Assembly: GCA_903899985.1 (NCBI GenBank)
Contig: CAIULL010000062.1
Coordinates: 1 to 64,000, forward strand
Length of the DNA stretch: 64,000 nt
From: an uncultured Schlesneria sp.
GTDB taxonomy: Bacteria > Planctomycetota > Planctomycetia > Planctomycetales > Planctomycetaceae
Direction: 5' to 3'
Below, one piece after another: positions 8,774 through 17,878 of the stretch. How positions within the stretch are numbered: position 1 is the first letter of the stretch; every line of letters starts with the position of its first letter. Under the pieces are notes generated by a model. The model saw only the letters and a list, made by a program, of their open reading frames with translations. It was not told the origin of the DNA and ran no database searches. The position numbers were made by a program, and so were the translations under genes.

Positions 8774-9086
8774 CGGTTTTCCCTCTTTCAATCACATGCA
8801 AAAAGTCGCGAAGACAACTCGACCCCCGACGCATCTGCATCGTTGCGTCGCAAAGGCTAACGCACTACACCATTCCCGAAAAGCGAACTGAACATTTAGA
8901 CACAAGACGTGCGTCAGGTGATTTCACAGGATCAGGCTTATGACACACATATCAGACGGCTTGATTGTTAAAACGAGCGTCGATGAAGCAATCCTTCCCC
9001 TACTTCTTCTACATGTCAATTTTTATGTCGTCGGATGCAACGAGTAACTGCTTTGCAAATCACAAAACGTCATCAAACAGGTTAGA
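8774..9086. other. Divergent intergenic region (about 310 bp)
   Basis: Holds the promoters of the thiaminase-like gene (minus) and the GxGYxYP gene (plus). I looked for the CUGAGA core of a TPP riboswitch ahead of the thiaminase-like gene and did not find it. No hairpin or RNA gene recognised. Confidence 0.35.
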
Positions 9087-10892
9087 ATGACCGCTGCTCT
9101 GGATCCTTTGTTATGTTGGAAGGCGGTCTTTGTGTTAAGCCGGATTACGCGTTCAGTCTTCGCCATTTTCCTCATCTGTCAGTGCCCAATCGCATCAGCC
9201 GAAAATGACCGCTGGTGGCCGACACAATCCGTTCCTAAATCCATCGTGCGAACGCGCGAACATGGAGAGCCGGCTTACAAAATGCTTGTGCAGTCTGTCG
9301 CAGGCCTCGCCGCGAAAGCGGTCAATCTTTCCCACGGCAACGAAATGGTCTGGGTTTTCAACGATAACGAGGACATGGAACTGTGGTATCAGGCTTTTCT
9401 TAAACGTCATCCAACCATCACATCGAGTGGCACATTAACCCCGTGGGAATTAGTCAAACGCTTTTCTGAACGCGGCATCATCAAGGGATATCTCCTCTAC
9501 TCACAAGACAAATCGTCCGGCCAGACTTCGGCCCATCGGGCTGGGATGGATCTCACTCTCAACGTGGCAACGAGTCTCGCTGGCGTCCTTGACGGAATCG
9601 TCGTCGAAGAAAGCCTGGAAAACGAAGCGATCGCAAGTGGACTGACACGGCTGTTGGACGTCCGGGGCAAGAGCCAGTCATGGTGCTTCGAAAACTACAA
9701 AGATCGTTTCCACCGGCGACTGTTGTGTGCACAAGATCCTCGAATTTCCAATCTTCGCGATCTGGCTGTTGCTCAGCAGGCGCTGACCCTTTACGGAGCC
9801 GACGAGCCGATGGAGTCGGCGATGCGCTGGCTGGAACCGCTCTCGCCAATCGCAGGATGGAATGGTGGTGATGAATTTGAAACGACTCGCTTGTCTACGA
9901 TCTACGGTCATATCCAGACAGCGACCGACTGGTGCATGAATCTCCCTGTCCTGATGTCTGGCAGTGATCAAGAAACGGCCCCGGTCCCGAATCAATTTGA
10001 CCCCCGATCGATCGACTGGAATGATCACCGAAGCTGTGTCAGTTTCATTCTGACCGATGGCGATAACGTCCAATGGTTCCAGTCGAGTTTCTTCCATGGA
10101 AATACCAGTTTCTGGAATAGCCCCAATCGAGGCACAATACCGTTCGGCTGGTCATGTTGTTTTGCGTCATTAGCTCAACTCTGCCCCGACGCGATGGAAT
10201 ATGGACAGAATACGCAAAAGCCGAATGACGAGTTTATCGAATGGGGAGGTGGCTATTACTATCCTGATCTATTTGCAAAATCCCGGCCCAACCAGCACGA
10301 ACTATTGGCACGCCATGCAGCGCGAACCTGGAAATACATGCAGCAGACGGGTACTCGCATCATCGGCTTCAACGTCGCCAAAGCCGACTCCGAAGCAGCA
10401 CTAAAAGCATACGAGACAATCGCCAGTCAAACGGACGATTTATCAGCGATTCTCGTATTCCAGTATGCACCTTATGAAGCAGGAGCAGGAAAAACATTCT
10501 GGGTGAAAGACAGTCGCGGAGTCGAAATTCCCGTGATTACTGCTCGCTATTCCATCTGGGAAAACTCCAACCGCCGCCCGCGAAGTGGCACACCCGCCAA
10601 AGTCGCCCGGGAGATTCGCGACAGCGCAGGGGGCAACACAGTCCGGCACGATTGGGTCATCGTCCACGCCTGGTCTTACTTTCAGCGAGTTCCCGGACCA
10701 AACGAAACGGCTGAGAATCTGCCGCAGAAAGACGGCATTGTGCGAGGTGGAGTGCGCGGGTATGAACCTGCACTCTGGTGCTCTGAACGATTGCCGTCAG
10801 CAATTCGCACAGTCTCTCCCGCAGAACTCGTGTGGCGAATTCGCATGGAACACGACGCCAAAGCCACTCGGCAACTTCTCGAAAACAAGTGA
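9087..10892 (+). CDS. Exported GxGYxYP-domain protein (putative glycoside hydrolase-like)
   Basis: A 601-residue protein with a signal peptide ending near CPIASAEN. The family signature is visible as GGGYYYPDLF (about residues 385-395), preceded by the typical SCVSFILTDGDNVQW and followed by YMQQTGTRIIGFN. The GxGYxYP family is found mostly in Bacteroidetes and Planctomycetes, often in polysaccharide-degradation contexts, and is named for this motif; its activity is not established. There is no membrane segment after the signal, so it is probably periplasmic or secreted. It stands alone on the plus strand, facing the beta-lactamase-like gene, with a palindrome between them. Confidence 0.83.
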   Translation: MTAALDPLLCWKAVFVLSRITRSVFAIFLICQCPIASAENDRWWPTQSVPKSIVRTREHGEPAYKMLVQSVAGLAAKAVNLSHGNEMVWVFNDNEDMELWYQAFLKRHPTITSSGTLTPWELVKRFSERGIIKGYLLYSQDKSSGQTSAHRAGMDLTLNVATSLAGVLDGIVVEESLENEAIASGLTRLLDVRGKSQSWCFENYKDRFHRRLLCAQDPRISNLRDLAVAQQALTLYGADEPMESAMRWLEPLSPIAGWNGGDEFETTRLSTIYGHIQTATDWCMNLPVLMSGSDQETAPVPNQFDPRSIDWNDHRSCVSFILTDGDNVQWFQSSFFHGNTSFWNSPNRGTIPFGWSCCFASLAQLCPDAMEYGQNTQKPNDEFIEWGGGYYYPDLFAKSRPNQHELLARHAARTWKYMQQTGTRIIGFNVAKADSEAALKAYETIASQTDDLSAILVFQYAPYEAGAGKTFWVKDSRGVEIPVITARYSIWENSNRRPRSGTPAKVAREIRDSAGGNTVRHDWVIVHAWSYFQRVPGPNETAENLPQKDGIVRGGVRGYEPALWCSERLPSAIRTVSPAELVWRIRMEHDAKATRQLLENK

Positions 10893-10924
10893 CCTGACTC
10901 GTTCCCATGCTCCAGCCTTTACTC

Positions 10925-10948
10925 GTTCCCAAGCGCCCGCTTGGGAAC
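10925..10948. repeat. REP-like palindrome between convergent genes
   Basis: A perfect inverted repeat with 11-bp arms (GTTCCCAAGCG / CGCTTGGGAAC) and a 2-nt centre. A partial copy of the left arm, CTCGTTCCCA, also occurs about 25 bp upstream (from 10898), giving a tandem look. Similar GTTCCCA...TGGGAAC palindromes are dispersed repeats in many bacterial genomes. It sits between the convergent genes ending at 10892 and 11094 and could end transcription from either side. Confidence 0.6.
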
Positions 10949-11093
10949 ACACGTCTTGGAAACTCCGCTTCGCGAATCGCACAAGATCCGCCGCTGATTT
11001 AAAAGCAACAAACTCGCCACCTGACTCTGGCAAACTCTTAAAAACGCCACGACAGCAAATGAAATCCTCCTGACAATTAATCGTCCAACAGGA

Positions 11094-12263
11094 TTACTTC
11101 GTTTGTTTCACAATCGCACTGGCAGCAATCGTCGCCAATTTGCCAGCAAGTTGATTGACCGACCCTTTGCCGTCGGGATGGACTCGGTTGCTCAGGAATA
11201 TGAAAAAGAGATCCAACTCGGGATCGATCCATAAAACGGTGCCAGTGAAGCCACCGTGTCCGTAAGCAGATTCGGTAAGCAGTTCACCCTTGTTAATCGA
11301 AAAACTAGTCTGCTTGTCCCAGCCAAGGCCACGAATTCCAGAACTGACTCGAACACCTTGAGTCATCAGTGTGACTGTTTCGGGAGTCAGGATTTGTGTT
11401 TCGCCGATTTTGCCACCGCCCAGCATCATCGTGGCATAGATCGCCATGTCATCCGCGGTTGAGAACAATCCGGCATGACCCGCGACCCCCTTCAGTTTAA
11501 ACGCCCTCGGATCATGAACCTCCCCTTGTATCCACTGACCGTTGCGTTTTTGTGTTGGTGCGGATCGAGCCCTGAGTTCTTCGACCGGCAGATACCCTGT
11601 TTCGTGCATGCCCAACGGCTTAAAGATTTCCTGTTGAGAGAATTCGTGGACTGAACGCCCACTGACCTGCTTCACGAGAGCGCCGAGCAGAATGAAGTTG
11701 ACGTCCGAGTACACAAACTTTGTGCCAACAGGGTTCTGCAATTTCAAACCGTAAATCATTTGCATCGCCTCTTCGGGGCCGTTCTGATAGTCCCCGATGG
11801 GATTGTCAGCGATCAAGCCACTCTGGTGAATCAGCAAATCGCGGATCGTGATATCCTGCTTATCGTTGACGGCGAATTCAGGGATCAGCTTCGACACTTT
11901 GTCAGAAAGACTGAGCTTTCCACGCTCGACCAGCAACATGATACTCGTGGCCGTCGCCACCGGTTTTGTGATTGAGGCCATGTCAAATACGGTGTCGGTC
12001 GTCATGGGGACAAGCCCCGGTTCCACTTGCTTGTTACCGTAGGCTTTTTTCCATGCGATCTGACCTCGTCGACCAATGCAGACGACGCAGCCAGGCATCT
12101 TCTTTTCCGAAATGCCTTCCGCAATCATCGAATCAATCGCAGAAATCTTCTGCGAATCGAGACCGATCATTTGCGGCTCAACCACCGGCAATGCGGCTTG
12201 AGCATTGATGCCAAGCACCAACAATCCCGCGACATAAACTGATGACCAACGGCAAATCTTCAT
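11094..12263 (-). CDS. Exported serine hydrolase, beta-lactamase class C / esterase family
   Basis: A 389-residue protein with a signal peptide ending near NAQAAL. The S-x-x-K nucleophile motif is SITK (Ser97, Lys100), the second motif is YSD (Tyr185-Ser186-Asp187, in VYSDVNF) in place of YxN, and the third is HGG in YGHGGFTG. This combination is typical of EstB-like esterases and peptidases in the class C beta-lactamase/PBP4* group rather than of true antibiotic-hydrolysing enzymes. Export means it acts in the periplasm or outside. Substrates may be small esters, D-amino peptides or amides. It is transcribed alone on the minus strand. Confidence 0.85.
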   Translation of the reverse strand: MKICRWSSVYVAGLLVLGINAQAALPVVEPQMIGLDSQKISAIDSMIAEGISEKKMPGCVVCIGRRGQIAWKKAYGNKQVEPGLVPMTTDTVFDMASITKPVATATSIMLLVERGKLSLSDKVSKLIPEFAVNDKQDITIRDLLIHQSGLIADNPIGDYQNGPEEAMQMIYGLKLQNPVGTKFVYSDVNFILLGALVKQVSGRSVHEFSQQEIFKPLGMHETGYLPVEELRARSAPTQKRNGQWIQGEVHDPRAFKLKGVAGHAGLFSTADDMAIYATMMLGGGKIGETQILTPETVTLMTQGVRVSSGIRGLGWDKQTSFSINKGELLTESAYGHGGFTGTVLWIDPELDLFFIFLSNRVHPDGKGSVNQLAGKLATIAASAIVKQTK

Positions 12264-12358
12264 TCATTGACTTTCTGATGTTTCAGGTGTCCAAAGTTTT
12301 GTGACTTTGCACCTGCGAACGAGCAATGTTCTGCTCTGGACCCACTACTGATAAGACT

Positions 12359-12985
12359 TCAGCCCAACCGATCATCGGGACACACGCTGAACGGGATCAG
12401 TTCATTATTTGTCGTATCAAATAATGCACAATACCCATGGCGAACAGCATTCACGACAACGAGGTGTTGATGCCTGGCATCAAGCCTGATTGGTGACTCA
12501 CCCTCCCACGGGACAATGCCGACAGTCGAACCAACCAGCCAGGAATGGTAGTGCCCAATGAACATGACTCGATGAGGCATGGCCGCGAAGCTTCGATTCA
12601 GTTTTTCCTGCGTCTCGGGGAGACCATCGAAATACCAGAGATCTTCAATATTATTGGGATCGAGCCACGGTTCGATATGTGTGAACAGGCAACCCTCAAT
12701 CTCAAGCCGTGGCTGTAAACTGCTCATGAATTCGAGAGCATCCTTACTGTAGCGCTGGCGGATTTCATCAGACGGGTCAACACAGAGTCCATAATCATGG
12801 TTACCCCAGACGCCGATGGCGGCCACGTCACGCAACAGAGCGGTTGTTTCCTCGACTCGATCGCCACGATCGCAGGTATCACCCAGGACAATGAAGCTGT
12901 CGGCCTCATGTCTGCGAAGTACGTCAATTGCGCCTCGAAGTTGATCCAGCTGTTCGTGAGCATCAGACAAAATACCCAGTTTCAT
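12359..12985 (-). CDS. Calcineurin-like metallophosphoesterase (YfcE/MJ0936-like)
   Basis: A 208-residue cytoplasmic protein with the complete metal-ligand series of the calcineurin-like phosphoesterases: SDAHE near the N terminus, VLGDTCDRG, GNHD, a His in FTHIEPW, and FIGHYHSW (GHxH). The short length matches the YfcE/MJ0936 phosphodiesterase subgroup, which hydrolyses phosphodiesters with Mn or a similar metal; the natural substrate is generally unknown. The start at 12985 gives MKLGILSDAHE, the expected beginning for the fold. The gene lies about 95 bp upstream of the beta-lactamase-like gene on the same strand and may share its transcript. Confidence 0.87.
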   Translation of the reverse strand: MKLGILSDAHEQLDQLRGAIDVLRRHEADSFIVLGDTCDRGDRVEETTALLRDVAAIGVWGNHDYGLCVDPSDEIRQRYSKDALEFMSSLQPRLEIEGCLFTHIEPWLDPNNIEDLWYFDGLPETQEKLNRSFAAMPHRVMFIGHYHSWLVGSTVGIVPWEGESPIRLDARHQHLVVVNAVRHGYCALFDTTNNELIPFSVCPDDRLG

Positions 12986-13393
12986 CGCTGTCCCTGATTC
13001 GATTTATTGGTCAGCCACTTGTCCGCCTGTGAATCAATTCAACATTCCGCAGTTCGCAGGCCAATGCCATGATACAGCGGATACTCGGCCAATGCCGCCC
13101 TCAAATAAAGATCAATGCTGGTGACACCGCTTTTTCGTCAGAACGTACCATTAGCGCCGTTCTTCAAACGAAGTAAGCCGGCCGGCTCAGCCGGTTCTTG
13201 CGCGTCGCATGATGGGTTAAGAATTGGGAAGCATTCGCGCGTTGACTGATCGTAAGCCGGCACAGCCTTCAGTGTCTTCGATCGCCAATTTACATCGAGT
13301 GTCCGAAAATCCGAGGGAGACACCGCCTGAATCGCCTGAAACTTCGTTCTGGCGACGCTTGAGTCGTCGTGCTTAAAAAACGCGGCGAATGCG
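12986..13393. other. Intergenic region (about 400 bp) with GC-rich palindrome
   Basis: No gene recognised. A perfect 12-bp palindrome AGCCGGCCGGCT lies at 13176-13187, followed by CAGCCGG, so several overlapping hairpins can form. It is downstream of the minus-strand barrel gene ending at 13394 and may be involved in ending its transcription. The open frames here have no recognisable content. Confidence 0.35.
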
Positions 13394-14713
13394 TTAGAAC
13401 CGAATATCGATTTGCGCCGAGAGATAGGGTCCGCTGCCAATGTACACGGTGTTGTCACCCACCAGTCGAAAGCCATGCACTTCGGTGAAGTATCGATCAA
13501 AAGCCCAGCCACCGGCAACTTCGAGTCCAACATTCGGTTTGAACCACCATAGGAGACCTGTTGCCAGCTTTTTCTCATAGTAAAAGAAGTGATCACGCTC
13601 ATTGACCCGCTCAGCAAGCCGCCAGTTCTCGTTCGTCCAGTCAAAACCGGTATACAATTGCCAGGCCGCCGTGGGTTGGTAAACGGCTCTGGCATGCATC
13701 GTCGTCAGGAATGCCCAGACATACTGAAGTTGCCAGTCGCGAGCCGGCTTCCAACTTACAACGGAGAAAGGAAATCCAACGATTGCCTGAAAGTCTTCGG
13801 AGGGATGGTAGAAATATCCGCCGCCGGGAATCGGAATGCCATATAACACCTGACTGTTTGTTGACGCATTCGCGCCGATAAACCAGGCGCTCTTTTCGTC
13901 TTGAGGCATCAGCAGAAATGCCGTCCCTGATGCCAGCATGTCGCGTCCACTTTGAAACGGCTTGTCGCTTGCCGTTCCCATATCGAACACGATTCCGCCG
14001 ACGTTGCCGTTGTCATACGAATGGAAATAATTGACTCCCAGGGCGACGTTAAAGAGCTGTGTAGGAAACGACTGCATCGTCGTTGGTAAAATCGCTTTTG
14101 TCTGAATTGACGTGGTGTCCACATGTGCTGTGAGCATAAAAGTTTCAGCGCCAGTGTGATACAGAGGAACAGCCCCCTGAAAGTACGCTCGTTCCATTGC
14201 CAATGTCGTGCCGGGTTGATTCGTGTTCTGTTCGGGATACCACGTCATTCCCAAATGGGGATTAGCCATCAGCAGAGTCCCCACTCCACCAGGAAGATTC
14301 TTGATCCCTTTGATCCCACGAAATGAAGGGAGAGAATCAAGCCCGGTTCCCGTTCTCCGTGACTGAAAGGAAGAATCTTGTCCGGATTGCTGACTTGTCA
14401 AATAACTCGGAAAGTACCGAGATTCGGCATAGCGCTGCGAATCAACGGCGGCACAACTGACTGCAGGATGATCGTAGTCAGCGACATCCACCAAAGTCAG
14501 AGGGGCAGGTAGTCTGTCACTCTCGGTTGATCCCGTTTCCCAGATCAATGGCAATACCGAGCATTCCTGCGCAGAAGCCTCAATGCCGAGCATCGCCATC
14601 AGGCAGCAGCAGACGGTCACAAGATACAGTGCGATCCAATTCAGCCGAGTCGTCACATTAAAGAACCCACGGAAATTAAGGTCGATGCTTTCGCTTTCGT
14701 AATATTCGGCCAT
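13394..14713 (-). CDS. Predicted outer-membrane beta-barrel protein (planctomycete hypothetical)
   Basis: About 439 residues from the ATG at 14713. A hydrophobic segment (WIALYLVTVCCCLMAMLGIEASAQ) serves as signal peptide with a long polar N-region; the frame is also open to an ATG at 14767, and neither start has a clear ribosome binding site. The rest has no helical membrane segment but is rich in alternating aromatic and polar residues (for example DWQLQYVWAFL, AWQLYTGFDWTNENW), and the chain ends in YLSAQIDIRF with a terminal Phe, the usual end of a barrel recognised by BAM. It resembles planctomycete outer-membrane proteins of unknown function. It stands alone and the ligand is unknown. 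Confidence 0.55.
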   Translation of the reverse strand: MAEYYESESIDLNFRGFFNVTTRLNWIALYLVTVCCCLMAMLGIEASAQECSVLPLIWETGSTESDRLPAPLTLVDVADYDHPAVSCAAVDSQRYAESRYFPSYLTSQQSGQDSSFQSRRTGTGLDSLPSFRGIKGIKNLPGGVGTLLMANPHLGMTWYPEQNTNQPGTTLAMERAYFQGAVPLYHTGAETFMLTAHVDTTSIQTKAILPTTMQSFPTQLFNVALGVNYFHSYDNGNVGGIVFDMGTASDKPFQSGRDMLASGTAFLLMPQDEKSAWFIGANASTNSQVLYGIPIPGGGYFYHPSEDFQAIVGFPFSVVSWKPARDWQLQYVWAFLTTMHARAVYQPTAAWQLYTGFDWTNENWRLAERVNERDHFFYYEKKLATGLLWWFKPNVGLEVAGGWAFDRYFTEVHGFRLVGDNTVYIGSGPYLSAQIDIRF

Positions 14714-15268
14714 CGCCGTGGCAAAACTGAGAAGTCCGCCAGAAAATCTAAACAAATGCCATGACATTAATTAGCGAAAGTCGCTGGCCGCTTCACCAGA
14801 TGTTGTCATGCAGAATGAGTGTAAGCAATCTGAGCGTGGTTTGATCCAAATCGGCTTGTCCTGAACGAACATCGTATTCCGGCAGACTTCGCCGCCGTAA
14901 AGCCATTTTGGTGAATAATGACAATGAAATGGCGCCAGGATCAGATCTTCAAAACTTATCACAATTGATCCCTTTACTGTCATTTTCAAAGGACCCTGTC
15001 AGGACGGCCAATCTTAGTTTTTTTTGAACCCGTCGGCTTCGACTGACTGACTTGTCGTCAGGATGCGCGGTCGGCTACGCTGCAGGTCGAGGGTGTCAGT
15101 TTTGGTATTTCGAAAAAAGGCGAGCCGCAGCAGGTTGCAATGCGTTTCCTCTGAATGCCTTTTTACAGATTCTGACAACATCTCCGTTGCATCTCCCCCT
15201 AATCCCATTCTGATCGACGGCCTCGTCTTGTGGCTGAGGAAGAATGTGCACGAACAGAGACAATCCCC
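14714..15268. other. Divergent intergenic region (about 550 bp)
   Basis: Separates the barrel gene (minus) from the glutaminase-like gene (plus). A 72-codon minus-strand frame at 14771-14989 ends just ahead of the barrel gene, but its sequence resembles nothing I know and has no ribosome binding site, so I do not call it. The rest has no recognisable gene or RNA. Confidence 0.35.
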
Positions 15269-17731
15269 ATGAGAGCGATTACATTCCTGCTGATGACAGT
15301 TGTCGGTTCCACAGCCGTTCTTGGTCAGCAGTTGAACCGACCACCCGCCGTCCCCTTGGTGACTTGCGATCCTTATTTCAGCATCTGGTCTCAGGCTGAC
15401 AAACTGACGGATGCCGAGACAACTCACTGGACAGGAAAACCGCATCGGATATCCAGTTCGATTGTTATCGATGGCAAACAGATGAGATTAATCGGGGCCG
15501 AACCGGCCGCGATCCCCGCGATGGCACAAAAGAGCGTGGTCGTCCTGCCGACGAGAACCGTTTATCAATTCGAATCTCCCGAGATCGCCCTGACGTTAAC
15601 CTTCACGACGCCGAGCCTTCCCGAGAGTATCGACCTCCTCTCATGGCCCGTGACTTACGTGACCTATACTGTGAAGTCTGTTGATCGGAACCCACACAAA
15701 GTCTCATTCGATTTTGCCGTCTCGCCAGAAATCGTGGTCAACGATCCGAATCAAAGGACTGAATGGTCACAACCAACGATCGACGGGTTGTCGACCGTTT
15801 CGGTCGGATCGCAGGCTCAACCGATTCTGGGACGAAGTGGCGATGACTTACGAATTGATTGGGGGTACCTCTACCTCTCATCCCCAACGATCCAGCAGCC
15901 AGCCTGGAAGGACCATCAGCTGCAACTCGACTTTGGCACGGTGATTTTAAAAGAATCATCCCGCTGGCTGATGCTTGCATACGACGATCTGTATTCGATT
16001 CAATACATGAAAGAAAACTTGCGTCCGTTCTGGCGACGCAACGGATGGGAAGCCAGCGATCTGTTGAAGGCTGCGGCTCGTGACTACGACAGCCTTACGA
16101 AACGCTGTGCCACCTTCGATGACGAATTGATGGCGGACCTGAGACTGGCCGGAGGTGAGAATTACGCTCAACTTGGTGCGCTTTGTTATCGTCAATGTTT
16201 TGCCGCCGGAAAATTCGTCGCAGACGAAAATGGACAGCCTCTGCAATTCAGTAAAGAGAATCATTCAAACGGTTGTATCGCAACGTCTGACGTCTTTTAT
16301 CCGATGGCACCGCAGTTTCTGTTGTTCGGACCATCGCTCGCCAAATCGTTTCTCGTTCCTTTCATGAATTACGCGGCCAGTGAACGCTGGCGGTTTCCGT
16401 TTGCTCCTCACGACCTGGGTCAGTACCCCCATGCGAATGGCCAGGTCTACGGTGGTGGCGAACGAACCGAAGAGAATCAAATGCCAGTCGAAGAGTGCGG
16501 AAACGTCCTGCTGCTCATCGCTGCGATCGCCCAGATGGAAGGGAATCCCGGTTTCGCCAATCTTTATTGGAAACAAATCGAGACCTGGGCTGAGTACCTG
16601 AAAGAAAAGGGTTTTGATCCGGAAAATCAACTTTGTACAGACGATTTTGCAGGACATCTGGCTCACAACGTGAACCTCAGTGCGAAAGCGATCTGTGCCA
16701 TAGGCGCTTACGCAAAGCTGTGCGAGATGCGTGGCGATTCTGAAAAAGCGATCAAGTCCTTTGAACTCGCTCGCGCGTTTGCCAAACGCTGTATGGAAGC
16801 AGCTGACGAAGGGGATCACTATCGACTGGCGTTTGACAAAAAGGGAAGCTGGAGCCAGAAATACAATTTGATCTGGGATCGAATCCTTGGATTGAATCTC
16901 TTTCCTGCATCAGTCGCGAAGAAGGAGTTGGCGTATTATCGCAAGATTCAGAATGAATACGGACTCCCTCTTGATAATCGTGAGAACTATACGAAGCTCG
17001 ATTGGATCACCTGGACAGCAACTTTGACTCAAGATCGAAACGATTTCGAGGCCCTGATCAACCCCATCATCACCTTCATCAATCAGACGCCCGACCGTTC
17101 CCCGTTGACCGACTGGTATCAGACGAAGGACGCCAGAAAGGTTGGCTTTACCGCTCGCCCCGTTGTCGGTGGTGTGTTTGCTCAGATGCTTTACAACCAG
17201 AAAGTCTGGAAGAAGTGGGCTGCAAGAGATGTCACGAAGGCCACCAACTGGGCCGCCATGCCTAAGCCGCCAGTCATCACTGAAGTGATTGCAAGTGCCG
17301 CGACTCGCCCCAGTGACTGGTACTACACCACGTCTGCTCCTGCAGAAAACTGGAAGAAAACCGACTTCGATCCAAAGGAATGGAAACTGGGCAAGTCTGG
17401 TTTCGGAACAGCTGACACCCCAGGCACAACAGTGAGAACGACGTGGAACAACGCAGATATCTGGCTGGTTCGAGATATCGAAATCCCTCAGGCCGATATC
17501 GAGAAACTGAATTGGCTGATTCATCACGATGAAGACACGGAAATCTTTTTGAACGGAAAGCCCGTCGAACAATTTTCCGGTTACACAGTACAGTACACCA
17601 CGCGACCGTTGTCTCAGGCTTCGAAGACGGCACTCAAGCCTGGAATGAATCGAATCGCGATCCATTGCCATCAAACGGGTGGCGGGCAATACATTGACGT
17701 CGGCCTGGTCACCTTGAAGAAACAAAAATGA
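15269..17731 (+). CDS. Exported glutaminase-like protein (DUF4964/DUF5127/DUF4965/DUF1793)
   Basis: An 820-residue protein starting at the ATG at 15269, which opens a signal peptide (MRAITFLLMTVVGSTAVLGQQ); a frame open to 15230 adds only a charged tail. RPPAVPLVTCDPYFSIWS and HWTGKPHRISSSIVIDG are the hallmark opening of glutaminase A-like proteins; the middle has YRQCFAAGKFV, HSNGCIATSDVFYPMAPQFL and FAPHDLGQYPHANGQVYGGG, all typical of the DUF4965 and DUF1793 domains with an (alpha/alpha)6-like core. About 120 C-terminal residues form a beta-rich module (EDTEIFLNGKPVE). Known fungal members deamidate glutamine outside the cell; planctomycete and Bacteroidetes members may act on glycans instead. 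The alpha/beta hydrolase gene follows by about 150 bp. Confidence 0.85.
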   Translation: MRAITFLLMTVVGSTAVLGQQLNRPPAVPLVTCDPYFSIWSQADKLTDAETTHWTGKPHRISSSIVIDGKQMRLIGAEPAAIPAMAQKSVVVLPTRTVYQFESPEIALTLTFTTPSLPESIDLLSWPVTYVTYTVKSVDRNPHKVSFDFAVSPEIVVNDPNQRTEWSQPTIDGLSTVSVGSQAQPILGRSGDDLRIDWGYLYLSSPTIQQPAWKDHQLQLDFGTVILKESSRWLMLAYDDLYSIQYMKENLRPFWRRNGWEASDLLKAAARDYDSLTKRCATFDDELMADLRLAGGENYAQLGALCYRQCFAAGKFVADENGQPLQFSKENHSNGCIATSDVFYPMAPQFLLFGPSLAKSFLVPFMNYAASERWRFPFAPHDLGQYPHANGQVYGGGERTEENQMPVEECGNVLLLIAAIAQMEGNPGFANLYWKQIETWAEYLKEKGFDPENQLCTDDFAGHLAHNVNLSAKAICAIGAYAKLCEMRGDSEKAIKSFELARAFAKRCMEAADEGDHYRLAFDKKGSWSQKYNLIWDRILGLNLFPASVAKKELAYYRKIQNEYGLPLDNRENYTKLDWITWTATLTQDRNDFEALINPIITFINQTPDRSPLTDWYQTKDARKVGFTARPVVGGVFAQMLYNQKVWKKWAARDVTKATNWAAMPKPPVITEVIASAATRPSDWYYTTSAPAENWKKTDFDPKEWKLGKSGFGTADTPGTTVRTTWNNADIWLVRDIEIPQADIEKLNWLIHHDEDTEIFLNGKPVEQFSGYTVQYTTRPLSQASKTALKPGMNRIAIHCHQTGGGQYIDVGLVTLKKQK

Positions 17732-17878
17732 ATTCGAAACCCACGGCCTGACGCCAGCAACGTCGGACGACAATCCGAACGAAAACTCACCACCCCCGAC
17801 GGGGTGCTTAACAGGCCTTTGCAGCAGTGCATTCAACCACTCACGAGAAAACGAAGATCAAATCAGTGAAGACACAAA

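Noticed and set aside
8774-9086. Possible TPP riboswitch ahead of the thiaminase-like gene
   Set aside because: No CUGAGA core or paired helix arrangement found on the minus strand.
13138-13695. 185-codon minus-strand frame overlapping the end of the barrel gene
   Set aside because: Reads a different frame of a clear gene for half its length and the rest has no recognisable content.
14771-14989. 72-codon minus-strand frame just upstream of the outer-membrane barrel gene
   Set aside because: No recognisable sequence, no ribosome binding site and no signal; kept as intergenic.
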